The notes beneath the pieces are model-generated. The model did not search any database. It had not been told where the DNA came from and saw nothing but the letters and a program-made list of their open reading frames with translations. The translations under genes were made by a program, and so were the position numbers. A DNA stretch of 64,000 nt from Siderastrea radians. Lineage: Eukaryota; Cnidaria; Anthozoa; Scleractinia; Rhizangiidae. Positions 37,801 to 45,420 of this stretch are shown here, piece by piece (within the stretch, counting starts at the first letter, position 1; every line of letters begins with the position of its first letter). The stretch is from positions 21,104,277 through 21,168,276 of the forward strand of contig OZ024892.1 of the NCBI GenBank assembly GCA_964017195.1, in the 5' to 3' direction.

Positions 37801-40800
37801 TTAAGAAAAATGTAAATTTGTAGTGTAATGTAAGAAGTAATGTAATATAATCGTAAGTTGTGTACTGTAGGTTATCCTAAGCTATATACTTCCAGTAGTG
37901 TATTGTAAATAGTCATGTAGTTAAGTTGTAAGTATAAGTAATGTATTGTAACGTGTAATGTAAGTAAGTTATTGTATGTATTGTAACCTGTTGTTGAAAA
38001 AAATAAACAAATTACAAAAAAAAAAAACTAAATGAATTGCCTCTTGCATAAATGTTAGAACGCGTAAGAGACGTGTTGCAAAAAAATATAAACGTTTCTA
38101 TGGGAATTGGAAGATGTCTAAAAAAATCAGTGTGTCTTCAAAATAAACCATTTCTTCTTTTAAAAAAAGCATAGGTATACATATTGTTAGACTTTTGTTT
38201 GGAGAATACAGTAGGGAATTGGTGGAAACGTGATAAGTGAAATTGACATGACTAAAACTGTGACTTAATAGAACTTAATTTTTTGCTGTACAGGAAAATG
38301 AAGTGGAGGAATCAAAACAACGAGAAGAACCACTGCAACCTGTTTGTGAAGATGTCCATGCTGAAAGCAATTCTTCATCGACAAATGGTAAGAGCCACGT
38401 AACAAACACAGTATAAAACGCTGCACCAACGAGCACAGAAGTACATCGACATCTAGAAGAAGGTGTTGGCTTCCTTCCAGGACTTAGATTTATAATGCAG
38501 AGTTATTTCTTAGATTTCTCATCAAATCAAACCCTTGCATGTAAGCGAAGAATAGTCCGCATCGATCACAAGGGAAAACTTGTCTCCCCTCGTCTGCAAC
38601 CTATGCTTGTAGAAGTCTTGACAGTCTACCGATCACTGTCACTCTGAATTGCATCACTGTTGCTTTCGCTGCTGCTACATGCCCTACAGTTAATGGCTCA
38701 CCGCATTTTTCAGGAGTTCACTGTCACTCTCATGCAGTCGACTTGTTGGACTCATCAGCTGAGTTACTAAAAAGAGAATACTGCATCGCCTGCATGCAGA
38801 CATCTCCACATCTGCATGCAGCTGGTGTTTAATGGTTTTCTCATACTAGGGACATCGTCGACGACTGGACGGGATTGTCTTATCCAGGCTTAGGCATGTG
38901 ATAAAACAAACATCGGCTTAAGTAATTCTAGTTTTTACACTATGCTGAGCCTCATCCAGTAGGGTAACTGTTCAATATATTCACCACAAATCTTACTTCT
39001 ATTCACCAGAAAATACTAAGAAGGCTAAGAAAGTCTTAGCTGCCATAGGTGTGGGCGTGGCAGCTTGTGTTGTGGGTGTACTAGCTGCTCCAGTGGTTGC
39101 TGGTGCTGCCTTGGGAGCTGCTGGATTCACCGCCTCAGGAGTAGCTGCTGGTTCCGCTGCAGCAGCGATACAGTCAGCAGTTTATGGTGGATCTGTTGCT
39201 GCTAGTAGTCTATTTGCATTGGCACAGAGTGCAGGTGCCACCGGAGCAATTGGTGTAGCAGCAACTGCGGCCATTGGTGGAGGTACTGGAGTGGTTGGAG
39301 CGGCTGCAACCTACGGAGCTTTGAGCTTGCATGTACGTCTTAATTTACCCTTTTACTCTCACCAGCGTGATAACTTCACTATGTTATACGAAACAGTACA
39401 TTCAGTACATTTAGTATTTTTAGTAGCTTTCATTTGGATGTTACGTTCAAAGACCTTACCCGCAGACCCAAAAGTTAGAACCATCCTGTCCAGCATTGAT
39501 GGTAATAAAAAGTATAACAATTATGTACTGTTGCGACTGTTCTATGAGTTAGCTGAGTTCTCCCAACAACCTTCCACAATAAAACGAGCTACACCAAGCT
39601 TTATAGCTTCATATGAAGTTAGAAGCCCCTTATACGGCAGAATGAACACCACTACGGAAGAACCCCCAGGAAAGTACTGTTGTACCATATCATTTGAATA
39701 GTCAAACTTAAGGACTTTTTCCTAAAATTCAAACGTTAGAACCCCCTTGTACAGCATAATAGACAGCACCATTGTTTGCTCGATAGCTTTCATTTGAGTG
39801 GTCACACTGGTGGTTAGAACCACATTGTAAAGCAGAATAAACAGCAACACAGGAAAGTATTGCCCGGTAGCTTTTATTTAAGTGGTCACAGTTTCGGGTT
39901 TCACTTACAAACTCAAAAGTCAAAGCCATGTTATGCAGTTCATTCTAAATTTAAGAGGGTAGGTTGGTTGCTTTTCGTAGTAATGTCAGAGTAGGAATAC
40001 ACCGTGGAACGCTCAGTGTTCCAATCTGCTTATGCATCCGAACTTAACGACATGCTGAGGTCCAAACGGACCTAACGTTCACAGCTCATCAGGCAAACGA
40101 AATCCAAATACAGCTTCAACCCCGGGTTTACGACTATTCATGGAGATTAACGCGAGGGCTCCAAGGACACATCACAGCAGACGGTAATAATCTCCCCCTA
40201 GTTCTCATTCATTTAGCAACTAATCCGTCGACTCATAACACATTAAAGGAGAGTTCAGTCATTCACAATAGCTTTTTAGTCTCAGTAGTCTTGATTATTT
40301 TAAAACCTTCCAACCACCTTAGCGACTGAAAAGTTGAACTGATATCAAAAACAAATGCTCGTAAATTATTTTTATGTTCTTATGCGCAACATTTTATTGC
40401 ATTGCATTAGAAGATTGTTTATTCAAAATATTTTTGCCTATTTCAGGAAAACGGTTCCGACACCATCAAGCTGATGATTTGTGGAAGTGGTAAAGGAGCT
40501 CATGCATTTGCTGGTATTGCATCTTCTCTGAAAGGCGCTGATGTTCGAGTGCTTAGTCTGTATCAAGATGAAGCGGAGCGCTGGAGTGCCGCAATGCAGA
40601 AGAAGGGTCTTGAGGTTATTTTACATCAGAAAGGAAGAGATCCAACACGTATTGTGTCCAAACCAGCACTGGTAACAAAAAATGCAAAGGATGCCATACA
40701 AGACATACATGTAGTGGTATTTGTCCTGCCGGCACTTGAATATCGAGATTATCTTGAGGCTTTAAAACCTCACATAAAAGCTGGCACCATTATCGTTGGC

Positions 40801-42735
40801 TTACCAGGGTACCCAGGATTTGAGTACCAAGCACGTGATTTGCTGGGTGACACGGGGAGGCAGTGTACGATCATGAATTTTGAGTTGTTACCTTGGATGT
40901 GCAGTATCAATGAGTTTGGCGTGAAATGTGAGGTCCATCACACTAAGGAAACTCTGGTGGGGACCATGAAGGTAAAATGGTTTATCAAATATACGAACGA
41001 ACTACGCTCGCTAACTGGTCGAAAAGCATTGTCCGTTATGCTATAGAAACACTGCGCTATCAGCTCTTGTTCTTAGATTTTTTCTCCTCCCAACTTCAAC
41101 TGACAATATTTAGATCACAAATGCTTGTTTGCGCGAGAGTGGTCGAACCATGCATTCCTTGTCATTTCTCGATGTGAGTAACTCTCCATCGGTGAAAAAA
41201 TAGTAAGGGTAACAGAGAATAAGTGAGGGTTATCGTCCTATAGCGAGGGATTATGTGATTTATTCCCCTCGTGCATGCGCCCTCGGGCAACGCACGAGGG
41301 GAATAACTGAATCACATAACCCCGAGCGGAAGGCTGATAAGTTGCTTATTTTTTCACTGGAGAGGATTCCTAGTTGTTTGAAAAGTTAGATTTACTCCAA
41401 ATTTTCTGCAAATTTTAGCCGAAAAGTTTAAATATGAGGCAAAGACGGTAAGTGCCGCATTTGCACTAGTTTGCAAATAATGGGGGAAACGTGGTATTTA
41501 CCGTCTCTGTCCCACATTTACACTCTGTTTAATTTGATAACAGTTGCATCCACGTTTTCATGCATTGGTCTCAAGGGATGTGAAATACATTGATCCACTG
41601 ATGAATGACTTTTCTCGCACTGGCGATGATTTTCAAGCTTTTGATAAAAAACGGGTGATAAATAAGTTGATTGCCTTTTGTTGTCTTGGCGCAATATGCT
41701 CCTAGAAACCCAAAGAGATGCATTGTTCGCATAGGTAAGAAGTATCAGTGTAAATATCCGAAACTAAAGCCTGGTAGTGCTCTGTATTTGACACCAAGAG
41801 GAAAGATTACTTCTGAAGACGAAGTGTGGTATACCCAAACGCCAGTGGGAAAGAACACTTTGCAAAAAATGGCCTTGAGAAAGGAATGCCGGAAAAACTC
41901 ATCATGGAGCGTACTGGACATTTCAGCTTGAAGCCTTTCATAGCTATCAAGGAGTGAGGATATAAGCAGAAACAAATTGTGTCAAACATCTCGCAGGGAA
42001 CAAGAAGAGATTGGTCGGCGACAAAGTGAAAAGCGAGGAGGCACAACTGACCAAGAAAGCTTGTCTGAATGCTGCACAAAAGAAGAAACCGTGCACTTTT
42101 GTTTTAGTAACTGTAGAGTGGTCACGGTGGTTTTCAACATTTCGAAGTTTCAGTTGTGATAAAAGCGTAAAGTAATCCGTACTTTGTAAACACAGTAGCG
42201 ACAAGTCATCCAAAGAGCGTGAAAAGTTAGTGGACGGTGGACAGTCTAGTGAAGTTTATAAAGAAAAGCAAACGCAGATGTATAGCTTTTACAATTTGAA
42301 ACATATTTTCTAATTGTCTTCTGTCAGTATTTATAACATAGAGGGGTACACATCTATTATAATGCCAGGAGGTTATGTGAGTTATTCCCCTTGCTTTTTA
42401 ATACACACCCCCTATTATTTTAATTAGCTGTTCATTAGCCCCGCCTTGAAACAGTCAAAGCCGCGGCACAGACAGTTGATTGCGGGCTAAAAGAACAAAG
42501 GAATCCGAGCTCAAGTAAAAACAATAAGTAAACCTACTGTGTCTATAATTGCACTACTTCTTGTATTTAACTTGAATAATTAATTGTTTTCAGCAAGGAG
42601 ATGATCGCTAACTTTGTTTTCTGTCCACAGAAAGGAGATCTGCCGCCAAAGAAGGACCCAGTTGCTACCCTGCAGTATCTCCTGGGACCCCTCCCTAAAC
42701 TGTTGGTGTCAGATAGCTCATCGGCTGTTCAGTGA
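25067..42735 (+). CDS. Predicted five-exon gene: ISG12-like membrane domain fused to opine dehydrogenase NAD-binding domain
   Basis: The model joins 25067-25123, 38294-38387, 39010-39332, 40447-40971 and 42631-42735 into about 367 codons. Phases agree at each junction (0, 1, 0, 0), with acceptors CAG/AG and donors GC, GT, GT, GT. Residues 1-51 are acidic. Residues about 56-158 are a Gly/Ala-rich hydrophobic ISG12 (IFI6/IFI27) type domain, a family that acts in mitochondrial or other internal membranes. Residues about 165-365 match the NAD(H)-binding half of octopine/opine dehydrogenases, with GSGKGAHA at 171-178. The C-terminal opine-forming domain is absent. Either the protein truly stops here or later exons are missing. 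The join of the two domains in one transcript is inferred, not proven. Confidence 0.6.
25372..25565. mobile_element. piggyBac-like MITE, TTAA target
   Basis: TTAA at 25,372-25,375 and 25,562-25,565 flanks a 186-bp element that starts CCCTTTCACTCC and ends with the inverse GGAGTGAAAGGG. TTAA targets with CCY termini define piggyBac-type elements. It has no coding capacity. Confidence 0.8.
26104..26430. repeat. Two adjacent related palindromes
   Basis: Palindrome 1 (about 26,111-26,200) and palindrome 2 (about 26,270-26,394, arms of about 53 bp around GCCCGAGCGGAGCGAGT) share a core resembling TTTTGGAGGGCATATAGTTT. Each is followed by a similar ATTATTATC-containing tail. They look like a tandem pair of one foldback family. 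Confidence 0.65.
27335..28312. mobile_element. hAT-like non-autonomous element inside the RecQ fragment
   Basis: Element 27,341-28,306 begins CAGGGCTTCTGA and ends TCAGAAGCCCTG. CAAGTA occurs directly before (27,335-27,340) and after (28,307-28,312). Subterminal regions are full of TTCGCGGGA-type motifs in inverted orientation at the two ends. hAT assignment rests on the CAGGG termini; a 6-bp rather than 8-bp duplication is atypical. Interior frames are not recognised. Confidence 0.75.
28312..28687 (-). pseudogene. RecQ-like DNA helicase fragment
   Basis: Frame 28,687-28,472 encodes the RecQ motif 0/I region: FERVLETFQIENLKDLQREAL followed by VIQPTGSGK (Walker A). After one stop, caused by a small local duplication around the Walker A codons, the same frame continues with LVISPLASLMQDRV and GISAEFIG, the motif Ia region. 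The frame is then cut at 28,312 by a hAT-like MITE, and no later helicase motif (DEVH, motifs III-VI) is seen. It is a dead fragment of an element-borne or captured helicase. Confidence 0.75.
28803..29906. other. Interior of the 3.4-kb element: 60-bp repeats and a hairpin
   Basis: Three degenerate units of about 60 bp (29,105-29,275) repeat TTTCGTC and CTCGGC motifs. On the minus strand they give a repeated FxxETxSxQ-like peptide pattern in frame 29,133-29,390. A perfect 19-bp inverted pair, GCAGAATACCCCGCCACTT at 29,320-29,338 and its inverse at 29,416-29,434, follows. No domain is recognised. Confidence 0.45.
30360..31759. other. No gene; low-complexity tracts
   Basis: This part of intron 1 holds poly-C tracts near 31,145 and 31,605 and an AT-rich interior. 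No repeat family or coding sequence was identified. Confidence 0.35.
31770..32280 (-). mobile_element. Penelope-like element, 3' fragment
   Basis: Minus frame 32,274-32,002 encodes the Cys motif CWDC, the GIY-YIG signature NFYIGKTKRRLHDRKTEHFK and ADHITSTGHN, ending in a stop. The downstream 3' region contains a hammerhead-like motif. It is close in sequence to the copy at 11.4-12.6 kb. Everything upstream of the endonuclease is missing. Confidence 0.8.
31783..31824 (-). ncRNA. Hammerhead-ribozyme-like motif of Penelope fragment
   Basis: Read on the minus strand: stem I ACTT, CTGAAGA, stem II GTATG/CATAC around TTGAAG, GAAAC, triplet GTT and stem I partner AAGT. Stem III is the ACGT palindrome. 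The core has A for T in CTGATGA. Confidence 0.55.
32281..32543. other. Short spacer before the LINE
   Basis: A pyrimidine-rich tract lies at 32,375-32,405. No gene is seen. The sequence ends at the LINE target duplication. Confidence 0.35.
32625..33476 (+). CDS. LINE ORF1 protein, RNA-binding chaperone
   Basis: A 283-residue L1 ORF1p-like protein. ATG 32,625 is chosen; the frame could extend 12 bases upstream only through a non-ATG codon. Residues about 51-138 form a heptad coiled coil for trimerisation. The conserved RRENLRFYGI motif (147-156) starts the RRM-like and C-terminal RNA-binding domains, with FQRVHRVGR and PRQIIARF blocks. It is expected to coat element RNA in the cytoplasm and help target-primed reverse transcription. 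No disruption is seen. Confidence 0.92.
   Translation: MEEITQYFKRKDRKTSSESSEGATPEEKRTKISEFQAKHMPTPSDMAEGVLPKLELVLDKLSSLETKVDSINKHVCSIDAKVLQLQNKVTTLESSVKENAKTVNEMEAGITSLNADVEEMKAKANKTSNEVTTLRQQQWYLETYQRRENLRFYGIPERLDEQENTRDVLVNFMINELNLEDAPQIEFQRVHRVGRFDASQHNPRQIIARFLRYGDREKVFSQARQLKGTGMGISPDLPKGVVDIRKKQIETLKKAKKDGKRAYFSRAEPDKLYVDGHLIPVSE
33891..37661 (+). CDS. LINE ORF2 protein: AP endonuclease, reverse transcriptase
   Basis: It has 1256 residues, close to the usual L1/Tx1 size, and is uninterrupted. The N-terminal exonuclease-endonuclease-phosphatase domain has LN at 13-14, QET at 42-44, GGDFN at 148-152, RRLDF at 209-213 and SDHSAI at 235-240. Reverse transcriptase lies at about 520-780, with NWRPISL, AIDFEKAFDSV (~605), RGVRQGDPLSP and FADDL at 707-711. 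A C-terminal Cys-rich stretch, CSFCQ...HFFFHC, starts at 1137. The protein nicks target DNA and copies the element RNA at the nick. All catalytic residues I can check are present. It follows ORF1 by 414 bases. Confidence 0.95.
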   Translation: MEGNNFQFKLLSLNVRGIRSFEKRECVFNWLLKQNADIFFLQETYSTKEIENQWRKQWRGELFFSHGTSRSKGVLVLVRENLDFKVKSTYTDDSGRFIFLDTLIQDSPFLLVNIYAPTKASEQCQFLDEIAFHIADKVCQSEHYIITGGDFNATFEPNLDCSGGRPSIKNCIKNLNDIMLQNDLVDIWRVRNPDKKRFTWRQKNPLIQRRLDFWLISNSLQDDIENVDILTSVKSDHSAIILNIDSVKNLNHGPSFWKFNNSLLDDEQYIKLIEQLVPDWIEEIKYSDDARVQWDWLKYNIRKETITYSKAKAKERREKIKRIETQLKIAEEKLADSPNDDTQNEFDALKSAYGKEYDYITKGAIIRSRATWYEKGEKNNKYFLNLQNNKKTKSTIRKLERKNGNITVDPKCIMDELHSFYSDLYEEKNSEELTYENCPFLNSGNIPKLSPAMRELCEGELTIAECFNTLSSFQNNKTPGNDGLTVEFYKCFWKLMGSLLVNCLNCAYKHGELSSSQKQALIVLIEKKDKDRRHVKNWRPISLINVDVKIGTKAIAKRLEKVLPEIIYHSQNAYVKGRTIFDAVRTIDDIIKLTSSNNMGSLLVAIDFEKAFDSVNWNFLRHALRKFNFGPSFITWITAFYSNISSCVMNNGFITQPFKLSRGVRQGDPLSPYLFILVLETLAIHIRNDECIKGINVDGHEIKLIIFADDLTVFLKDSASFHCLLAKLELFGQYSGLNVNRGKTEVMKLGTPEISAEELKIDEIKKVVKILGIHFTYDQTLSDKLNFHTIIKSIRKSINSWNWRGLTLLGKIQIIKSFAIPKILYRLSLVSTNKTFVKEVNQVLYNFVWKGKDKVKRLALINSVENGGLNMPHIESLIDTQRIVCIKKYLGDSPCSWKIILDHYLHKVGGSLLFHCNFEYTKLPLDLPDYYRECLATWTKLTASPVSSMDEIVNQILWNNKFICIGQKSVFNRKLFSLGLHKVGDLFNEIYIKPHTTLQNLNAVDFLFLNGLYDCLPPEWKKVMTNDPPSVLIKINHIWDDVFLYSSNDALLLSELSSKKIYNILVSKISISPSAKKKFEDSYASTEQALDWKRIYSNAFKCAIDTKTREFQYKILNRILPLNDFLFKIGKSNSPLCSFCQSSEENMSHFFFHCPLVANFWQSVKHLLGGYELIEREVILGITDTVENVFLKNHLILLGKQHIFRCKHNNSLPSAISFTKTLKAVFDSERLIAKENNKINLHYDKWKDLLGYLLSF
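38294..38387 (+). CDS. Exon 2 (acidic linker)
   Basis: It is preceded by TGTACAG and followed by GTAAGA. The 31 codons plus one base are rich in Glu, Ser and Gln, with no stop in this frame. It ends in phase 1 and joins exon 3 to form a Glu codon. Confidence 0.6.
38388..39009 (+). other. Intron 2
   Basis: A predicted GT-AG intron between the acidic linker exon and the ISG12 exon. I see no repeat or gene in it. Confidence 0.5.
39010..39332 (+). CDS. Exon 3, ISG12 / IFI6-IFI27-like domain
   Basis: It is preceded by TTCACCAG. After a Lys-rich start it encodes about 100 residues of small and hydrophobic amino acids, including GAAGFTASGVAAGSAAA and SLFALAQSAGATG. These correspond to the conserved GFTxxGIAxGSxAA and LQSxGATG blocks of the vertebrate ISG12 family, whose members are interferon-inducible and linked to mitochondrial membrane stability and apoptosis. 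In a cnidarian any immune role is inference. A GTACGT donor at 39,333 ends the exon in phase 0. If unspliced, the frame stays open to 39,701, giving a stand-alone ISG12 protein with an unrelated tail. Confidence 0.8.
39333..40446 (+). other. Intron 3, with about 110-bp degenerate tandem repeats
   Basis: From about 39,580 to 39,930 phrases such as TAGCTTTCATTTGAGTGGTCAC, TTAGAAC and CAGGAAAGTA recur two to three times with drift, at a period near 105-115 bp. The open frame running through from exon 3 to 39,701 crosses these repeats, so it is more likely intronic than coding. Confidence 0.45.
40447..40971 (+). CDS. Exon 4, opine dehydrogenase NAD-binding domain
   Basis: It is preceded by CCTATTTCAG and followed by GTAAAA. 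The 175 codons start upstream of the only early Met, so that the first beta strand (IKLMICGSG) is complete, which argues it is an internal exon. Features: dinucleotide-binding GSGKGAHA; DEAERW; VVVFVLPALEYRDYL; the GTIIVGLPGYPGFEYQ block; and CTIMNFELLPWMC. All are hallmarks of octopine/tauropine-type dehydrogenases, which reduce an amino acid plus pyruvate to an opine with NADH. The substrate domain is not here. Confidence 0.85.
41176..41370. mobile_element. Foldback MITE
   Basis: The outer inverted pair is CTCTCCATCGGTGAAAAAAT near 41,183 and its inverse near 41,345-41,366. The inner near-perfect hairpin spans 41,249-41,325 around GTGATTTATTCCCCTCGTG and its inverse. No target duplication was resolved. 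Confidence 0.6.
41560..41990 (+). pseudogene. Crypton-like / DUF3504 tyrosine recombinase remnant
   Basis: Frame 41,671-41,931 contains ALYLTPRGK, EVWYTQTPVGKNTLQKM, the signature of the DUF3504 (ZMYM/KCTD-type, Crypton-derived) domain. In the next frame the same stretch reads GMPEKLIMERTGHFSL, matching the RTGHRSL block that holds the recombinase His/Arg, with the Tyr region shifted again. At least two frameshifts and a deletion make it dead. It is from the same broad family as the fragment at 26.5-30.4 kb but represents the opposite end. Confidence 0.7.
42631..42735 (+). CDS. Exon 5, end of NAD-binding domain and stop
   Basis: It is preceded by CTGTCCACAG. The 34 codons include DPVATLQYLLGPLP, the segment that in opine dehydrogenases closes the first domain. 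A short Ser-rich tail then ends at TGA (42,733-42,735). In full-length enzymes this point leads into the catalytic domain with its conserved His. No such sequence was found in the following 2.5 kb. Confidence 0.65.
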   Translation, partial: KGDLPPKKDPVATLQYLLGPLPKLLVSDSSSAVQ

Positions 42736-43649
42736 CTACATTTTGTAGATCCTGCTGTAACTGTCCACACACCCAAAGAATTTATATCGGGCTCTTGTAA
42801 TCATATCAACTTAAGAAATGATATGGATTAGCCTTATGTTTTCTTTATTAATATTTAAATGTTATTTGAATGTTGTTTTGAACTTTAAAAAAAATTCAGC
42901 GCTGGTGTTCTGACGGCGCTAAAAAAAATGTCCTTGAGACAAGAAAGATGAGACAAAAAACCTAAGCTGTGAACATTAGCTTGAACATTAAAGATCCGTT
43001 AACTATTTGTTGTTGTTGTTGTTCGCAATTAATCTGAGAAATTTAAACAGTTTGACTCAAGAGTATTCCTAGGCCTAGTTCAAACGACGAACTTTTCATG
43101 TGCCGAAACTAAATAAATTAAAATTAGCTAAAACAATAGCTTTTGCTCACTTGCTTTAGGTTTGCACATAAAAAGTTCGACGTTTGAACTAGACCTGAAA
43201 CTCTAGCTGGGAGTCTATGAAGCAAAAGGGATCAATTAGGTAAACATCAGAATGGACCGATACAACATGCTGAATAACCTAAACTAATAGTGAATCTTTT
43301 TATTGTTTGTCCTACCAATTCTTGTACTGAAGTCTCAAATTTATCTTTTTTATCGCTTCTCATGGACCTACCCAGTTTTCTATGGCACACACACAAAGGA
43401 AGTGTAAGCCTGTAGGGGGAATTCCTCGAGCTCGATCATTGCAGTCAAGCGAGGGATGTTGACGGTCAAGTTCCGAGATTGGACTGACTGGGCCCTAAGT
43501 TCGCAGCAGATCAGATTCACTCTAAGAGAGGCTTGACACTCCCTTAAAATATCAATTTTAAGGTTGGTCATTGATTTTCACGACTGCAAGTTTACCAGTT
43601 CATAAAAAGGAAACCAAACTGAAAGAATTAAAGCTACATGTACTAATTC
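42736..43649. other. 3' flank of the fusion gene
   Basis: No AATAAA closely follows the stop; ATTAAA occurs near 42,985. I looked for a continuation of the opine dehydrogenase catalytic domain and saw none. A MITE lies at 43,071-43,196. Confidence 0.4.
43071..43196. mobile_element. 126-bp MITE
   Basis: Inverted ends AGGCCTAGTTCAAACG and, inverted at the right, AGGTCTAGTTCAAACG continue into GAACTTTT.ATGTGC. It is AT-rich inside and has no clear target duplication. Confidence 0.6.
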
Positions 43650-45420
43650 GATTTCAATGAAGACGGCCTGACGATAGCAACTGGGCAACTTCAGTGGCCT
43701 AATGCACCCCCAAAGAGAGGGTTTCGTGTCCATTTCACCGCCCTTTTAAACCAGACAAAGTGTTACTTTACGTTCATCTCATAAAAGCTTGCCTCAAAGT
43801 TTACTAAATAAAACGTACTTGCCTAAGAAGTTCACCCCCTAACTTGAAAACTGATAGAAAACGTTTGAACGCAAAGGACAAAAGGTCTGGACCTACCAGT
43901 TACACACTTTGCCCTTGTGTTGTATAGGCAACCTTGCAATTATAATAACAATAATAATAATTATTATTATCATTATCATTATTTTTGACGATACTGGTTA
44001 TAGTACCTTTGACATCAAGCCCAGAAAATAAATGCCATTAAAGCACGGTTATTCTTGACGTTTTATGAGTTATTTAATGCACATATTTAGGTGTAATTGC
44101 TAAAACTATGGAAACTGCAATATTAATTGCTTATTTTTGCTCTACTTAATTGCTTAAATTTTGCGTCTAATTGCTGTTTATTCCCTGTGGTTCTGTAGTG
44201 GCAAATTAACTTACAACCACTCTAATAAATAGTTTGGAGTTATTTGCTGCTGAGCAATCAAAAAATATAAAGTATTGTGATCATCCCAACAGTTTCCATG
44301 TCAACCTTGACGTCATGTTGCAAAGCAACTTCTGTCAGAACACTAGGGCTTCAGACGGAATTCCGACTGCACTTGGTATCGATTAGTACTCGTTTCCGAA
44401 ACTGTACAAGCAATGCTGATGAAGCGCAGCTATAGACCCAGGTTTATCTATATATCTGTAATAGTATTGTATTTCACCAAATGATGGTGAGCTTCTTTAA
44501 GCAGCTCACACATTGCACATGACATTTACTTATCGCTAGAACTAGTTCAAAGGTGCTGCCAATCATGCACTTAGGGATGAAGATTTTGGGTTTACCTCGG
44601 TGTAAGAACCTGACAAGATTTTCTTTGTTTCTTAGCTTTTGTTTTGCTGTACGGTATTGTTTCAAATGTTTTTGTTTCCTTTGTTTTACATCATCCGTGA
44701 GTTTCGCAGATTCTTACACCGAGGTAAAGTCAAATTAAATTTTCCCTTCATGCTATGCTACTTACCTTGAATTTCTTTTTGTTCATTTAGCTCCTCTACA
44801 TTTAACTTTGAATGTAAGAGTCCATCCTAAGATTTGATGGACCGCTTTTTCAGCGAAATCTATAAATCTCATTATGAACATTGCCCTTAAACATTTAAGC
44901 GGCTCTTGATGATGTTACAAGAACTTGGATGCACTGAAGACTATGGAGGTTACATCCAACAATGGTATAAAAATATGGCTACTGGCAACACCCAGATAGA
45001 AATCAGTTGAATTTAGACGACAGCTTTCTGAACCCCTGTCTAAACTTCGGCCTAATATCAGCTCGTTATTAAAACCAAGACACACTGAGCTCATGCGTAT
45101 AAACCTCTGCAACAACACAGAATACGGACGCTGATTACAGCTGATTACTCCCTTACTCATGTACGTAATCACTTTCCACTTGTTCTTCCGATTAACTTCA
45201 ACATCTTTGTGTCCCTAGTTTTTCGAATGAAATGAATGGGTTATTTTCTTGGCTAACTAAAGTGAAATTCTCTTAACATCGAAAAGAAATCGCTAAAATA
45301 AGTTGTCGTCAAATACTCAAGAAACAAAATCGCTAAATGAAGTAATGTCACTGATAACAGTAACCTTAACAACAATCAAGGTAAATTATTTGGGTTGAAA
45401 CCCAACGGTTTTGAAAAAAC
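43650..45420. other. Left part of unit B, no gene
   Basis: It is shared with unit C (53,335-55,150). Short frames such as the one near 44,990-45,130 have counterparts in C (54,682-54,909 and 54,091-54,321) but are broken in B, so coding is not supported. A TAATAATTATTATTATC low-complexity patch lies near 43,945-43,985. Confidence 0.4.
44591..44728. mobile_element. 138-bp MITE, absent from unit C
   Basis: Perfect 18-bp inverted ends TTTACCTCGGTGTAAGAA. The matching place in unit C (near 54,425) has no such sequence, so the insertion followed the B/C duplication. Exact target duplication is uncertain. Confidence 0.7.

Larger units (their letters stand above)
32544..38037 (+). mobile_element. 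Full-length L1/Tx1-like LINE
   Basis: The 11-bp direct repeat ACTAAATGAAT at 32,544-32,554 and 38,027-38,037 brackets a 5.47-kb element with a 70-base 5' leader, two long intact open frames, a GTAATGTAA-rich 3' untranslated region and a terminal A-tract beginning near 38,015. Perfect duplications and open frames indicate a young, possibly active copy. It lies in sense orientation within intron 1 of the ISG12-opine dehydrogenase gene. Confidence 0.93.
25124..38293 (+). other. Intron 1 (13.2 kb), filled with transposons
   Basis: It is a predicted GC-AG intron. Contents in order: a piggyBac-like MITE, paired palindromes near 26.1-26.4 kb, the nested Crypton/RecQ/hAT complex (26.4-30.4 kb), unassigned sequence with poly-C tracts (30.4-31.76 kb), a Penelope fragment and a full-length LINE. 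Its size therefore comes largely from insertions. Confidence 0.55.
40972..42630 (+). other. Intron 4, with a foldback element and recombinase remnant
   Basis: A predicted GT-AG intron. It holds the foldback at about 41,176-41,370 and a Crypton-like recombinase fragment at about 41,560-41,990. A TTATGTGAGTTATTCCCC motif near 42,372 resembles the centre of that foldback. Confidence 0.5.

Noticed and set aside
42736..45420. Missing catalytic half of opine dehydrogenase downstream
   Set aside because: Read in all plus frames, I found no His-containing IHP/MYG-type block; repeats and unit B sequence occupy the region.
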